From assembly GCA_052035645.1 (NCBI GenBank), contig JBPOHK010000027.1, positions 62,001 through 126,000 on the forward strand: a stretch of DNA of 64,000 nucleotides, written 5' to 3'. This document shows positions 53,827 through 62,954 of the stretch, in pieces (position 1 is the stretch's first letter; each line of letters starts with the position of its first letter). A program made the position numbers and the translations under genes. This DNA comes from RPQJ01 sp052035645. Lineage in GTDB: Bacteria; Pseudomonadota; Gammaproteobacteria; Steroidobacterales; Steroidobacteraceae. The notes below the pieces were generated by a model, which was given only the letters and a program-made list of their open reading frames with translations, searched no databases and had not been told where the DNA came from.

Positions 53827-55023
53827 CTACCCAGCGGTCTTTCCGGACGGTCCCGCGCCGCCGCCGATCTCGCGCAGCGCCGCGAGCAGCGCCTGCAGGT
53901 GCGTGGAGGCGTGGCTCGCGAAGACGGCGATGCGCAGCACGCCGCCGCCGTCCGCCCCGCCGTAGCCGCGCACGTGCGGCGCGAAGATGCCGCGCTCGAG
54001 CAGGGCGGCGTGGATGCGGGCGAGTTCCGCGCCGTCGCCGCGCAGCGCACGCACCGGCGCGGGGCCGCCGGATGTCGGCCATCCGAGCTGCCGCAGGCCG
54101 GCGTCCAGCTCGGCGAGGTTGTCGGCGAGGCGACCTCTCAGGCCCGGCTCGCTCCGCGCGATCGCGAGAGCCGCGGCCGACGCGGCGGCCAGCGCCGCCG
54201 GCAGTGCCGCCGCGGCCCGGTAGACGTGGCTGCGCTCGACGATGGCCCCGGCGAGGCGATGACTCGCGGGCACGATGCCGCCGAACCCGCCCAGCGCCTT
54301 GCTGAGCGTGCCGCAGGCGAACAGCGCCGGCGCCGGATCGGCGGGATCGAGACGATTCACGCGCTCCCAGAGCCCCGCCAGTTCGTACGCACCGCGTCCG
54401 CGATCGCCGAGGCAGCCGAAGCCGTGCGCATCGTCCACCAGCAGCCCCGATCCCGGACAGCGCGCGAGCCGCTCGTGGATCCGGGCGAGCGGCGCGACCT
54501 CGCCCGTCGCCGAGAACACTCCGTCGACCAGTGCGAGCGGACGATGCCCCGCCGCCGCCGCACGCTCGAGGCTCGCGACGAAGTCGGGTCCGGCGCCGGC
54601 CACGTCCACCTCCTCGACCGGCAGCCGCGAGCAGGCGGCAGCGTCGCGCAGCGATGCGTGCGCGCGCCGGTCGAGGCACAGTGTGTCGAATTCGGACTGG
54701 ATCGCCTGCAGCAGCATCCAGGGCGACAGGTAGCCGCTCGCGCAGGTCAGCGCCGTGTCGGTGCCGAAAAATGCCGCGGCCTCCAGCTCGGCCTCGCGCA
54801 GCGCGGGCGAGACGCCGGCCCGCAGCCGGGACGTCGCGCTATGCACGCCGCTGCGCGCCGCGGCCGCACCAAGGGCCTCGATCACCTGCGGGCGCGACTG
54901 CAGCCCGAGATAGCCCGTCCCGCTGAAATAGAGCAACGCGCGCCCGTCGATCGTGACCACGGGCCCCGGGGGCGACTCGATGAGGGGGAGGTCGGACGCT
55001 AGCGCTGGAGCAGGGTGCGGCAC
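53827..55023 (-). CDS. Alpha-oxoamine synthase (KBL/AONS/CqsA-like PLP enzyme)
   Basis: Fold-I PLP enzyme of 398 residues of the alpha-oxoamine synthase family, which condenses an amino acid with an acyl-CoA and loses CO2 (or runs the KBL reaction). The PLP lysine is Lys242 in CGTLSKALGGFGG. VDDAHGFGCLG (Asp198, His200) and SGYLSPWMLLQAI are conserved; LYFSGTGYLGL is near the N-terminus. Start is a GTG at 55023 lying 25 bases inside the crotonase gene; no better start exists. With an acyl-CoA ligase, crotonase and MaoC hydratase in the same run it could make an aminoketone, or cleave one. Confidence 0.85.
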   Translation of the reverse strand: MPHPAPALASDLPLIESPPGPVVTIDGRALLYFSGTGYLGLQSRPQVIEALGAAAARSGVHSATSRLRAGVSPALREAELEAAAFFGTDTALTCASGYLSPWMLLQAIQSEFDTLCLDRRAHASLRDAAACSRLPVEEVDVAGAGPDFVASLERAAAAGHRPLALVDGVFSATGEVAPLARIHERLARCPGSGLLVDDAHGFGCLGDRGRGAYELAGLWERVNRLDPADPAPALFACGTLSKALGGFGGIVPASHRLAGAIVERSHVYRAAAALPAALAAASAAALAIARSEPGLRGRLADNLAELDAGLRQLGWPTSGGPAPVRALRGDGAELARIHAALLERGIFAPHVRGYGGADGGGVLRIAVFASHASTHLQALLAALREIGGGAGPSGKTAG

Positions 55024-55715
55024 GCGTGCGTCTCGAAGTCGAGCGCAGCCTCGAGCGTCGCGCCCGCGCTGCCGCGCAGGCCTTCGCGCGCTAGCCACAG
55101 CGCCTGCGGGTCGAGCGCCGCCATGGCCGCAGCCGCCTCGACGGCCGCCGGCAGCAATTGCGCGGACGACACGACGCGGCTGACCAGCCCGGCCTGCAGC
55201 GCTTCGGTCGCCTCGACCCTGCGCGAGGTGAGGATCATGTCCGCCGCGAGGCTCGGCCCGGCAATGCGCGGCAGCAGGTGGTAGGTGCCGTTGGTGTGGA
55301 AGAGCCCGTGCTTCAGCTCGGGCAGCATGAACCACGCGGCTTCGCCCGCGATGCGCAGGTCGCAGGACAGCGTCAGCTCGACGCCGAAGCCGACCGCGGG
55401 CCCGTTGATCGCGGCGACGATGGGCTTGCCCGCATCCAGCATGCGACGGGTGATGTCCTGCAGCAGGGCGAGCGCCCGCTCGAGCTCGTCCGGCGCCATG
55501 GGCGCGCCGCCCACCTCGTCGAGGTCCTGGCCCGCGCAGAACCCGCGGCCCGCGCCCGTGAGCACCAGCGCACGCCACCCGGCCTCGGCCCGCAGCGCCA
55601 CGAACGTGTCGTGCAGCGCCTGGTAGGTCTCGCGGCGGCAGGCATTGAGCCGGTCTGGCCGGTCGAGCGTGGCGATCGCCACGCCGTCCTGCAGTTCCAC
55701 GCGTACGTCGCTCAT
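54999..55715 (-). CDS. Enoyl-CoA hydratase/isomerase (crotonase) family protein
   Basis: Crotonase-fold acyl-CoA enzyme of 238 residues, slightly short for the family (~255). GAGRGFCAGQDL at 54-65 forms the first oxyanion-hole region, and GPAVGFGVELTLSCDLRIAG the second. LPELKHGLF carries one acidic candidate; the normal second glutamate is not obvious, so hydratase against isomerase is undecided. The ATG at 55715 follows GAGG. The gene begins ten bases after the acyl-CoA ligase and overlaps the oxoamine synthase by 25 bases, so all three are co-translated. Confidence 0.88.
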   Translation of the reverse strand: MSDVRVELQDGVAIATLDRPDRLNACRRETYQALHDTFVALRAEAGWRALVLTGAGRGFCAGQDLDEVGGAPMAPDELERALALLQDITRRMLDAGKPIVAAINGPAVGFGVELTLSCDLRIAGEAAWFMLPELKHGLFHTNGTYHLLPRIAGPSLAADMILTSRRVEATEALQAGLVSRVVSSAQLLPAAVEAAAAMAALDPQALWLAREGLRGSAGATLEAALDFETHACRTLLQR

Positions 55716-55725
55716 GATCGTCGCC

Positions 55726-57333
55726 TCATGCCTGCCGGGCCCGGGCCCGCTCCTTCAGCAGGCGCTTGTCGAGCTTGCCGATCGGCAGCAGAGGCAGCTC
55801 GTCCTCGACCACGAACCGTTTCGGCACCTTGTAGTTCGCGAGTTTCGCACGGCAGGCCGCCGCGAGGGCCTCGGGCGTGACGCTCGCGCCGGGCTCGCGC
55901 AGGATGAACGCGTGCCCCACCTCGTCGTAGACCGGGTCCGGCACGCTCACCACCGCGGCCATGCCGACGCCCGGGACGGATTCGAGCACCTGCTCGATCT
56001 CGCGCGGATAGACGTTGTAGCCACCCGACTTGAACATCTCCTTCAGGCGGCCGACGAGCCGGATCGTGCCGTCGGGCCGCTCGACCGCGAGGTCGCCGGT
56101 GTGCAGCCAGCCGTCGGCGTCGATGGTCTCGGCGGTCTCTTTCGGACGCCGCCAGTAGCCGCGCATGATGAAGTCGCCGCGCACGCAGATCTCGCCCGGC
56201 TCGCCCTTCGCAACCGGCCGGTTGTCCGTCCCGACGATGCGGAACTCGTAGTCCGGCACCGGGTAGCCGACCGAGTTCGCGAGCTCGTCCACGTCGTCGC
56301 AGGGACCGGCGAACGTGACCGAGCCCACCGTCTCGGTCATGCCGTAGGAATTCGAGAGGTTCGGCGTGATCGCACGCAGGCGGCGGATCGTCTCCTCGGG
56401 CGCGGCTGCCCCGCTCCACAGGACCAGTTGCAGCGACGACAGGTCGTAGCTCGGGAACTGCGGCAGCGACATGGTCATCAGGATGGTGGTCGGCACGCCG
56501 CCCCACACGGTGCAGCGCTCGCGGGCCAACAGCTCCATCGAGCCCGCCGGGTCGAACTTCTCCATGAATACGATGCAGCCGCCCGCCACGAGCGTCCACG
56601 CGGAGATGTCGCCCACGCAGCCGACGTGGTTGATGGGCAGGAAGTTCACGACGCGCACCGGATCGGCGTTCCAGTAGCGCATCTGGTTGCGGCTGCAGCG
56701 AACGAGCCCGCGGTGCGGCAGCAGCGCACCCTTGGGCCGCCCCGTGCTGCCGGACGTGTAGACGATGAGCGCCGGGTCGAGCGTCTTCACCTCGGCACGA
56801 CGGCGGGCGAGATCCGCCTCGGAGAGCCAGTGGCCGGAGCGGAGGAACGCCTCGATCGACAGCGCGTCCGGCACCAGCGGATCGTCATTCAGCACGACGA
56901 CCTGCCGGATCGTCTTCGCCTCGCCTCGCAGCGCGGCGATGTCGCCGGCGTAGTCGCGCCCGTCGATCCACGTGCGGGTGATGAGCAGCACCGGCTCGCT
57001 GTCGCCGACGACGTAGCGATACTCGTCGAGCTGGTAGCGCGGGTTGAGCCCGACCCAGATCGCGCCGATCGAGGCCGTGGCGAGGAAAGCCACCCAGTAG
57101 TCCGGGTGCGGCGTCGCGAGTGTCGCGACTCGGTCGCCGTGCTGCACGCCGGACGCCACGAGCGCACGGGCCAGGGCATCCACCCGCTCCTTCAGCTGGG
57201 CGTAGGAGACGTGCCGCCCGTCGTGTGCCATGGCCTCCGCGTCGGGCTGGCGCTGTGCATACCAGTCGACGTAGTCGCTGATGCGTTCGAGCATCGGCGG
57301 AATGCGTTCCTCGTCACTGCGACGCGCGATCAT
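55726..57333 (-). CDS. AMP-forming acyl-CoA synthetase (ligase)
   Basis: Cytoplasmic acyl- or aryl-CoA ligase of 535 residues. The P-loop is IVYTSGSTGRPKGA, the adenylate motif SYGMTE, then WLHTGDLA and the hinge GRLKEMFKSGGYNVYP; the catalytic lysine is in PIGKLDKRLLKE near the C-terminus. All are intact. It would activate a carboxylic acid, perhaps the acyl part freed from the imported compound. The ATG at 57333 is used here; MLERISDYVDWY, 13 residues on, is an alternative. It lies seven bases after the MFS gene. Confidence 0.94.
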   Translation of the reverse strand: MIARRSDEERIPPMLERISDYVDWYAQRQPDAEAMAHDGRHVSYAQLKERVDALARALVASGVQHGDRVATLATPHPDYWVAFLATASIGAIWVGLNPRYQLDEYRYVVGDSEPVLLITRTWIDGRDYAGDIAALRGEAKTIRQVVVLNDDPLVPDALSIEAFLRSGHWLSEADLARRRAEVKTLDPALIVYTSGSTGRPKGALLPHRGLVRCSRNQMRYWNADPVRVVNFLPINHVGCVGDISAWTLVAGGCIVFMEKFDPAGSMELLARERCTVWGGVPTTILMTMSLPQFPSYDLSSLQLVLWSGAAAPEETIRRLRAITPNLSNSYGMTETVGSVTFAGPCDDVDELANSVGYPVPDYEFRIVGTDNRPVAKGEPGEICVRGDFIMRGYWRRPKETAETIDADGWLHTGDLAVERPDGTIRLVGRLKEMFKSGGYNVYPREIEQVLESVPGVGMAAVVSVPDPVYDEVGHAFILREPGASVTPEALAAACRAKLANYKVPKRFVVEDELPLLPIGKLDKRLLKERARARQA

Positions 57334-57340
57334 GCCTCAC

Positions 57341-58696
57341 TCACCCCGGGGACTGCTCCCCCTCCGATCGATAGTGCCTCAGCAGCAGCAGGCTCAGCAG
57401 CATGCCGATGGCCGGCAGCACGGCATAGGCCACCCGGATGCCGTCGAGGGCCGCTGCGCCCTGGGCGACGCGCGCACCCTCGCTCTCGACGAACCCGGTG
57501 AGGTCGAGCGCCAGCCCGGCGACCAGGGGACCGAGCGCGAGCCCAGCCTTCTCGCTCGCGACCCACAGGCCCGACAGCAGGCCTTCGCGGCGCACGCCGG
57601 TCGCCGCGGCATCGACGTTGATCACGTCGGTGAGCATGGCGAACGGCAGCATCTGCTGTGCGCCGAACGCGACGCCCATCAGCGCGAGCGGGCCGTAGAG
57701 CCAGGCGAGGCTGCCGCCCGGCTGCACGGCCAGCAGGCAGAGGCTGGCCGCGCCGTAGAGCAGCACGGCGCCGGTGAGCGAACGCTTCTTGCCGTGGCGC
57801 CGCGCCATCGCCGACCAGAACGGCATCGAGAGCACGCCCACGCCCATGAACACGAGGAAGATCGTGCCGATCATGTTCTCGTCCTGGCCGAGCACGTGCA
57901 CCGCGAAGTACGGCGTCGCCGCTGTCATCGTCCCGAGCGCGAGCAGCTGGACGAGGTAGACGCCGACCATGCAGAGGTACTGCCGGTTGCGCGCCACGAG
58001 GCGGACCTGCTCGCGCCACGGCACGTGCTCGCCCGGCTGCTCGTTCAGCTGCACGCCGCGCGTCGCGAAGAACGCGACCAGCATGGCGAGCGCGCAGGTG
58101 CCGCCGATGATGATGGACATGCCGGCGTAGCCCGCGCGGCCGCCGCCGAACGCCGGCACCAGCATCGGGGCGATCGCCGAGCCCGCGAGAATCCCCACCA
58201 GCACCAGCGTCATGCGGTACGCCATGATGCGCACGCGTTCGGCGCTGGAGTCGCTCATCTCGGCCGCCATGGCGGTGTACGGCACGGCGAAGATTGCGTA
58301 GGCCGTGGCCGTCACCGTGAACATGCCCGCCACGTACAGCAGGCTCGCCAGCGGGCTCGCGAACTTCGGCACCGTGAACAGGAAGATGTAGCTGACCAGC
58401 ATCAGCAGCCCGCCGCCGAGCAGCCACGGACGGCGCCGGCCCCAGCGACTGCGCGTGCGGTCGGACAGCGCGCCCACGACCGGGTCGGCGACCATGTCCC
58501 AGAGCTTGGGCAGCGAGACACCCAGCGCCGCGAGCGTGGCGGGGATGCCGAGCGTGTCGGTCATGAAGAACAGCAGCAGCACGCCCGGCGTGCTCGAGTA
58601 GATGCCGGTGCCGAGCGAGCCGATGCCGTATCCGAGCAGGATGCGGCGCGGCAGCGGTGCGTTGCGATCCCCCACGACCGCGAGCGTATCAGGCAC
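57341..58696 (-). CDS. MFS transporter of the GPH (MelB-like) family
   Basis: Inner-membrane symporter of 451 residues with twelve transmembrane helices. GYGIGSLGTGIY at the N-terminus and WDMVADPVVGALSDRTRSRWGRRRPW (residues about 66-91) are the glycoside-pentoside-hexuronide family signature; the motif recurs in the second half (SAMARRHGKKRS). It probably brings the substrate or breakdown product across the inner membrane with Na+ or H+. The GTG at 58696 has no strong Shine-Dalgarno. It lies 21 bases after the serine hydrolase gene within the minus-strand run. Confidence 0.93.
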   Translation of the reverse strand: MPDTLAVVGDRNAPLPRRILLGYGIGSLGTGIYSSTPGVLLLFFMTDTLGIPATLAALGVSLPKLWDMVADPVVGALSDRTRSRWGRRRPWLLGGGLLMLVSYIFLFTVPKFASPLASLLYVAGMFTVTATAYAIFAVPYTAMAAEMSDSSAERVRIMAYRMTLVLVGILAGSAIAPMLVPAFGGGRAGYAGMSIIIGGTCALAMLVAFFATRGVQLNEQPGEHVPWREQVRLVARNRQYLCMVGVYLVQLLALGTMTAATPYFAVHVLGQDENMIGTIFLVFMGVGVLSMPFWSAMARRHGKKRSLTGAVLLYGAASLCLLAVQPGGSLAWLYGPLALMGVAFGAQQMLPFAMLTDVINVDAAATGVRREGLLSGLWVASEKAGLALGPLVAGLALDLTGFVESEGARVAQGAAALDGIRVAYAVLPAIGMLLSLLLLRHYRSEGEQSPG

Positions 58697-58717
58697 GGAG
58701 GCCGCCGGAGGGCGCCT

Positions 58718-60070
58718 TCATTGCCGGACTTCCTCCAGCATGCCGGTCGACTTCAGCACCGCCATCGAATCGAACACCAGGGACTGCATCCGCTCGCTGT
58801 CGAACAGGCGCGAGACCGTGCCGGTGACGCTGACGTCGTACTTCGGGAAGTAGAGCATCACCGAGCCCCACGCGCCCATGTGGCCCCACATCGGGCCGTA
58901 GTCCGTCTCCATGCTGCGGATCCCGAGGCCGTAGCCGCCCGTGAAGCCGTGACGGGAAGGCGTCGGCACGCCGTGGATCATCTCGTCGCGGGTGGCCTTG
59001 CGGCGGAACACCTTGCCGGTCGCGACGCCGCGCAGGAAGCGGTCGAGGTCGTCGGCGGTGGTGACCACGCCGCCGCCCGCCCAGTCGAACGACACGTCGA
59101 GCCCCTGCGACACGATCGGGACCGGGCCGACCCAGAAGTCCGCCGGCAGCAGGCCGCGCGGCTTCGCATCGGCATCGGGCGCGTAGCTGAGCCAGGTATT
59201 CTTCATGCCGAGCGGCCGGAAGACGTGGTCGCGCAGCTCCGCGTGCAGGCTGCGGCCGGACATCTGCTCGATCAGGATGCCGAGCAGGATGTAGTTGGTG
59301 TCGGCATAGTGGTAGGCCGTGCCGGGCACGAACAGGCCCGAGTTGCCCATCTCGGCGAGCAGGAAGTTGATCAGGCCCGCGTCGCGGTCCTTCGGGTCGC
59401 GCTGCCAGGCCGCGCCGTCCCAGCCCTTCCAGCGATGGCCCGGATACAGCTTCGCCATTTCATCCGCGCTGCAGGTGCCCGGCTGGCCCTTGCACGCGAG
59501 GTAGCGCTCGAGCTGGCTGGTCCAGATCGCGCCGAGCGACCCCGGCGCGATGCCCTCCGCCATCTCGTCGCCGACGTGGCTGCGGTCGTCGAGCAGCATG
59601 TCGCGCAGGCCCGTGCGGTGCTGCAGCAGCTGGCGGATGGTGAGCTCCGGTCCGTAGGCGCGGCCTTCGAACACCTGCAACTGCGCCAGGGCGTCGGGCG
59701 GCAGGATGCCGGTCTGCGCGAGCGTGGTATCGAGCGACAGCTTGCCCGCCTCCACCAGCTGCAGGATCCGCGCCGCGACCATCGGCTTGGTGATGCTGGC
59801 GATGTAGAACGGCCGCTCCGGCGTCAGCGCCTCCGGCCCGTCCGCGCGCGCGGGACCCGCCGCCGTCGCGTACACGAAGCGCATCCCGGCGTCGTTCACC
59901 CGCACCAGCGTGCCGCGCTGCGGACTCTGCGCGGTGCCATCGCCGGCCAGCTTCTGGACCAGCGCATCCAGGCCGGCGCGTGCCGCGGCCGGGTCCGGCG
60001 ACGCCGCCCGGGCTCCGGACCAGGCCAGCAGCGTGACGGCTGCCGCCGCCACCAGGCGAACTGCATGCAT
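58718..60070 (-). CDS. Exported serine hydrolase, beta-lactamase/S12 fold (second copy)
   Basis: Secreted serine hydrolase of 450 residues, signal peptide to about SGARAAS. SxxK is Ser92-Lys95 (SITK), the tyrosine motif is in YHYADTNYILLG, and the third motif is MGAWG in place of HxG with a preceding His (GHMGAWG). The family covers esterases (EstB), D-aminopeptidases and transesterases of the LovD type. It is not a close repeat of the protein at 42918-44330: it lacks the lipocalin-like tail. The ATG at 60070 follows GGGAGG. It lies 41 bases after the second TonB receptor gene. Confidence 0.9.
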   Translation of the reverse strand: MHAVRLVAAAAVTLLAWSGARAASPDPAAARAGLDALVQKLAGDGTAQSPQRGTLVRVNDAGMRFVYATAAGPARADGPEALTPERPFYIASITKPMVAARILQLVEAGKLSLDTTLAQTGILPPDALAQLQVFEGRAYGPELTIRQLLQHRTGLRDMLLDDRSHVGDEMAEGIAPGSLGAIWTSQLERYLACKGQPGTCSADEMAKLYPGHRWKGWDGAAWQRDPKDRDAGLINFLLAEMGNSGLFVPGTAYHYADTNYILLGILIEQMSGRSLHAELRDHVFRPLGMKNTWLSYAPDADAKPRGLLPADFWVGPVPIVSQGLDVSFDWAGGGVVTTADDLDRFLRGVATGKVFRRKATRDEMIHGVPTPSRHGFTGGYGLGIRSMETDYGPMWGHMGAWGSVMLYFPKYDVSVTGTVSRLFDSERMQSLVFDSMAVLKSTGMLEEVRQ

Positions 60071-60111
60071 CGGTCGTCCTCCCCCCGGCCTTGCGACGTC
60101 GGGCGCGGCGC

Positions 60112-62295
60112 TCACTTCAGGTCGACGCGGAACGTCACGCCGTAGGTGCGCGGATCGTTCAGCGCGATCAGCTTCTGGCCGACGAGGTCCTGCGACGAGA
60201 GGTCGAACAGGCGCTGCTTCACGGTCTTGTCGGCGAGGTTCTTGCCCCACAGCGTCACGTGGTAGCGACCGCCCTCGGACGACCAGCCGACACGCGCGTT
60301 GTAGAGCTGGTAGTCGCCCACCTTGCCGTCCGGCTGGTTGTCGTTGGTCAGGTAGGTCTCGCCGCGCAGCAGCACCTCGCCGATCAGGCTGATCTCGCCG
60401 GAGCCGACCGGGATGCGGTACTCGGCATTGAGGTCGCTGGTGTACTTCGGTGCGAACGGGATCTTGTCGAGCGGGTCGCCGTTCGGCAGCGTGCCCTCGT
60501 CGTACTTGGCGTCCTGCACGGCGAGCGTGGCGCCGAGCGTCAGCTGGTCCGTCACGGCGGCCTGCAACTCCGCCTCGATGCCCGCCGAATGAGCCTCGCC
60601 GGCGTTCAGGATCGACGGGTCGTAGACCGGCGTGTTCTCGTTGTCGACGGTGATCTGGATGTCCTTCCAGTCCATGTAGTAGAGCGCGACGTTCGCGACC
60701 ACGCGCCCGCCCCACTGGCTCTTGAGGCCCATTTCGTAGTTCCAGACCGTCTCGGGCCCGTAGCCGATGCCGTTGGCGTCGCCGAGCGCGTCGTTGTAGC
60801 CGCCGCTCTTGAAGCCCTGGCTCACGGTGGCATAGCCCATCATGTCCGGCGTGAACCGATAGCGCGCCGAGGCGTTCGGCGTGAACTTCGAGAACGAATC
60901 CTCGGCCTTGACGCTGAACGAGCCGCCGAGGATGCCGAGCGGATCGGTCTGCACGTAGTCGATCGAGCGCTTCTCGTGCGTGTAGCGGCCGCCGACCGTG
61001 AAGTCGAGCTTGTCGGTGGCGCGCCAGGTGCCGCTCGCGAAGCCCGCGATGCTGGTCGTGTCGGTCGTGGCGTCGGAGCCGATCAGCAGTCCCGCGATCT
61101 CGGGCGCCTCGAACAGCGCCGCGAGGTCCTCGCCGATCTCGATGAAGCTCAGGTTGTCGGCGGAGCGGTCGAAGAAATAGGCGCCGAGCAGCCAGTCGAA
61201 CTGGCCCGTCGTCCAGGCGATCCGGGCCTCCTCGGAGAACGTGTCCACGTCCTCCGGGTCGCCGTCGTAGGCCATGTCGATCGGCGAGCGGTCGGTGTCG
61301 GTCCGGCTGTAGTACTCGTGCGTGCGATAGGCCGTGATGCTGGTGAACTCGGCCTCGCCGAACTTCACCTTAAGCGTGGCCGCCGCACTCCAGGCCTCGA
61401 GCGTCTCGGACGACTCGTCGTTGGCGTACACCTTGCGGTCGTACGGGTGCTCGTTGCGCGGCAGATCGAACAGGTCGAGCAGCTGCGGCAGCAACGCGCT
61501 CTCGTTGTAGCCGAGGCTCTCGAACACCAGCGGGTGCTGGTCGATCTTGAAGTAGTCGGCGGTGACCGTGAGCGAGACGTCGTCCGTCGGCGTGAACAGC
61601 AGCTGGCCACGCGTGGTCCAGTGGTGCTTGTCGTTGACCGGGATGTCCAGCCACACGTTGTCCGAGGTGCCGTCGCGGTCGTCGTAGACGAACGAGAGCT
61701 TGCCCTTCAGCACGTCGCCCGCGAGGGGCCCGGAGATCAGCCCGCCGACGCGCAGCTGGTCGTAGTTGCCGTAGGTGACCTCGGCCGAGCCCTCGAACTC
61801 GTCGGTCGGCGCCTTGGTCGTCAGGTTGATGACGCCGCCGATGGTGTTGCGGCCGTACAGCGTGCCCTGCGGGCCGCGCAGGATCTCGACCCGCTCGATG
61901 TCGTAGAGGTCGAGCGGCGCGTCGGCGCCCTGGCCGATGAACACTTCGTCGACGTAGACGCCGACGGCCGGGTCCTGGCCGGCGGACCCCGACGCCGAGA
62001 CCACGCCGCGCAGCGACGTGGGCGAGAGCTTGACGTCGCCGAAGTTGCCGTAATTGAGGCCCGGCGCGCGCAGCGCGATGTCGGTCATGTCCTTCATGCC
62101 GAGCTTCTCGATCGTGGCCGAGCTGAAGGCCGTGATCGAGATCGGCGTCTCCTGGATGTTCTCGGCCACCTTGCGCGCGGTGACCACGATCTCCTCCAGG
62201 CCGCCGCCCGAACCGGGCTCGGCATCGGCGAGCGCGGAGCCCGCGGCGAGCGCCAGGATCCCGGACACTGCAATCTTCAGTACATCGTTCCGCAT
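60112..62295 (-). CDS. TonB-dependent outer-membrane receptor (second)
   Basis: Outer-membrane importer of 727 residues with signal peptide (LALAAGSALADAE). A short Gly-rich linker leads to the TonB-box/plug (LEEIVVTARKVAENIQETPISITAF, LRGPQGTLYGRNTIGGVINL, about 30-165) and the barrel ends in VTFRVDLK. It resembles the receptors common in sterol- and aromatic-degrading Gammaproteobacteria and sphingomonads. It is the second gene of the long minus-strand run starting with maoC. The substrate is unknown; pairing with the downstream serine hydrolase and MFS transporter suggests staged import and cleavage. Confidence 0.95.
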   Translation of the reverse strand: MRNDVLKIAVSGILALAAGSALADAEPGSGGGLEEIVVTARKVAENIQETPISITAFSSATIEKLGMKDMTDIALRAPGLNYGNFGDVKLSPTSLRGVVSASGSAGQDPAVGVYVDEVFIGQGADAPLDLYDIERVEILRGPQGTLYGRNTIGGVINLTTKAPTDEFEGSAEVTYGNYDQLRVGGLISGPLAGDVLKGKLSFVYDDRDGTSDNVWLDIPVNDKHHWTTRGQLLFTPTDDVSLTVTADYFKIDQHPLVFESLGYNESALLPQLLDLFDLPRNEHPYDRKVYANDESSETLEAWSAAATLKVKFGEAEFTSITAYRTHEYYSRTDTDRSPIDMAYDGDPEDVDTFSEEARIAWTTGQFDWLLGAYFFDRSADNLSFIEIGEDLAALFEAPEIAGLLIGSDATTDTTSIAGFASGTWRATDKLDFTVGGRYTHEKRSIDYVQTDPLGILGGSFSVKAEDSFSKFTPNASARYRFTPDMMGYATVSQGFKSGGYNDALGDANGIGYGPETVWNYEMGLKSQWGGRVVANVALYYMDWKDIQITVDNENTPVYDPSILNAGEAHSAGIEAELQAAVTDQLTLGATLAVQDAKYDEGTLPNGDPLDKIPFAPKYTSDLNAEYRIPVGSGEISLIGEVLLRGETYLTNDNQPDGKVGDYQLYNARVGWSSEGGRYHVTLWGKNLADKTVKQRLFDLSSQDLVGQKLIALNDPRTYGVTFRVDLK

Positions 62296-62365
62296 GTTCG
62301 TCCCCCAGACGGAAAGCAGGAATTTGAACCGTTTCGTCGTCGTCCGCGCCCTTCGGGCGCCGGCT

Positions 62366-62854
62366 TCATTCTTCGGGCGGCACCCAGACCGACAGCCACT
62401 GCGCGACCAGGGCCGGCCGCTCCTCGCCCTCGATCTCGATCACGCAGTCGAAGGTGGAGACGAGGCGGTCGCGCTCGTCGCGCAGGCGCTTCGCGAGCTT
62501 GAACACGCCGCGCACCCGGCTGCCGACCCGCACCGGCGCAACGAGGCGCAGGCGGTCGAAGCCGTAGTTCAGGTAGTAGCCCTGGTGGTGGGCGTCGCGC
62601 ACCGGGTCGGTGCCCATTGCGTCGTGCAGCAGGTGGGTGAGCAGGGACATCGTCAGGAACCCGAAGGCGATGGTGCCGCCGAACGGCCCGTTCGACTTCG
62701 CCCACTCCGGGTCGACGTGCATCGGGTCCGGGTCGAGCGTCGCCGCGCCGAAGCGGTCGATCATCGGCTGGTCGACGGTCAGCCAGCGCGAGGTCCCGAC
62801 CAGCGAGCCCGCCTCCATCGCTTCCAGCGCCACTGCCACCTTGGACTTGGACAC
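62366..62854 (-). CDS. MaoC-like dehydratase (R-specific enoyl-CoA hydratase family)
   Basis: Hot-dog-fold hydratase of 162 residues. FGAATLDPDPMHVDPEWA carries the hydratase-2 motif (Asp and His), followed by GPFGGTIAFGFLTMSLL. It would add water to an enoyl-CoA with R stereochemistry. Start is a GTG at 62854 preceded by an AGGGGGTG-type site; the longer open frame upstream passes through the regulatory inverted repeat and is rejected. It is the first gene of the minus-strand run to 48940 and diverges from a TetR gene. Confidence 0.9.
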   Translation of the reverse strand: MSKSKVAVALEAMEAGSLVGTSRWLTVDQPMIDRFGAATLDPDPMHVDPEWAKSNGPFGGTIAFGFLTMSLLTHLLHDAMGTDPVRDAHHQGYYLNYGFDRLRLVAPVRVGSRVRGVFKLAKRLRDERDRLVSTFDCVIEIEGEERPALVAQWLSVWVPPEE

Positions 62855-62878
62855 CCTGCACCCCCTGCCTCGTTCATT

Positions 62879-62896
62879 ATTGAGGTTGATCTCAAT
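62879..62896. promoter_or_regulatory. Inverted repeat between maoC-like and TetR genes, probable operator
   Basis: ATTGAG-GTTGAT-CTCAAT, perfect six-base arms, in an AT-rich stretch unusual for the window. The position between a TetR gene and its divergent neighbour suggests autoregulation. It differs from the TTGACC-N3-GGTCAA palindrome. Confidence 0.6.
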
Positions 62897-62954
62897 TTTG
62901 TTTTTCGTCAAGACGGGGCTGGAGTGGCGCCCGGGAACCGCCCAAAATAGGTGC

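Noticed and set aside
42918..60070. The two SITK serine hydrolases as antibiotic-resistance beta-lactamases
   Set aside because: They have S12-family motifs and large extra regions typical of esterases and D-aminopeptidases; context is catabolic and no AmpC-specific motifs are evident.
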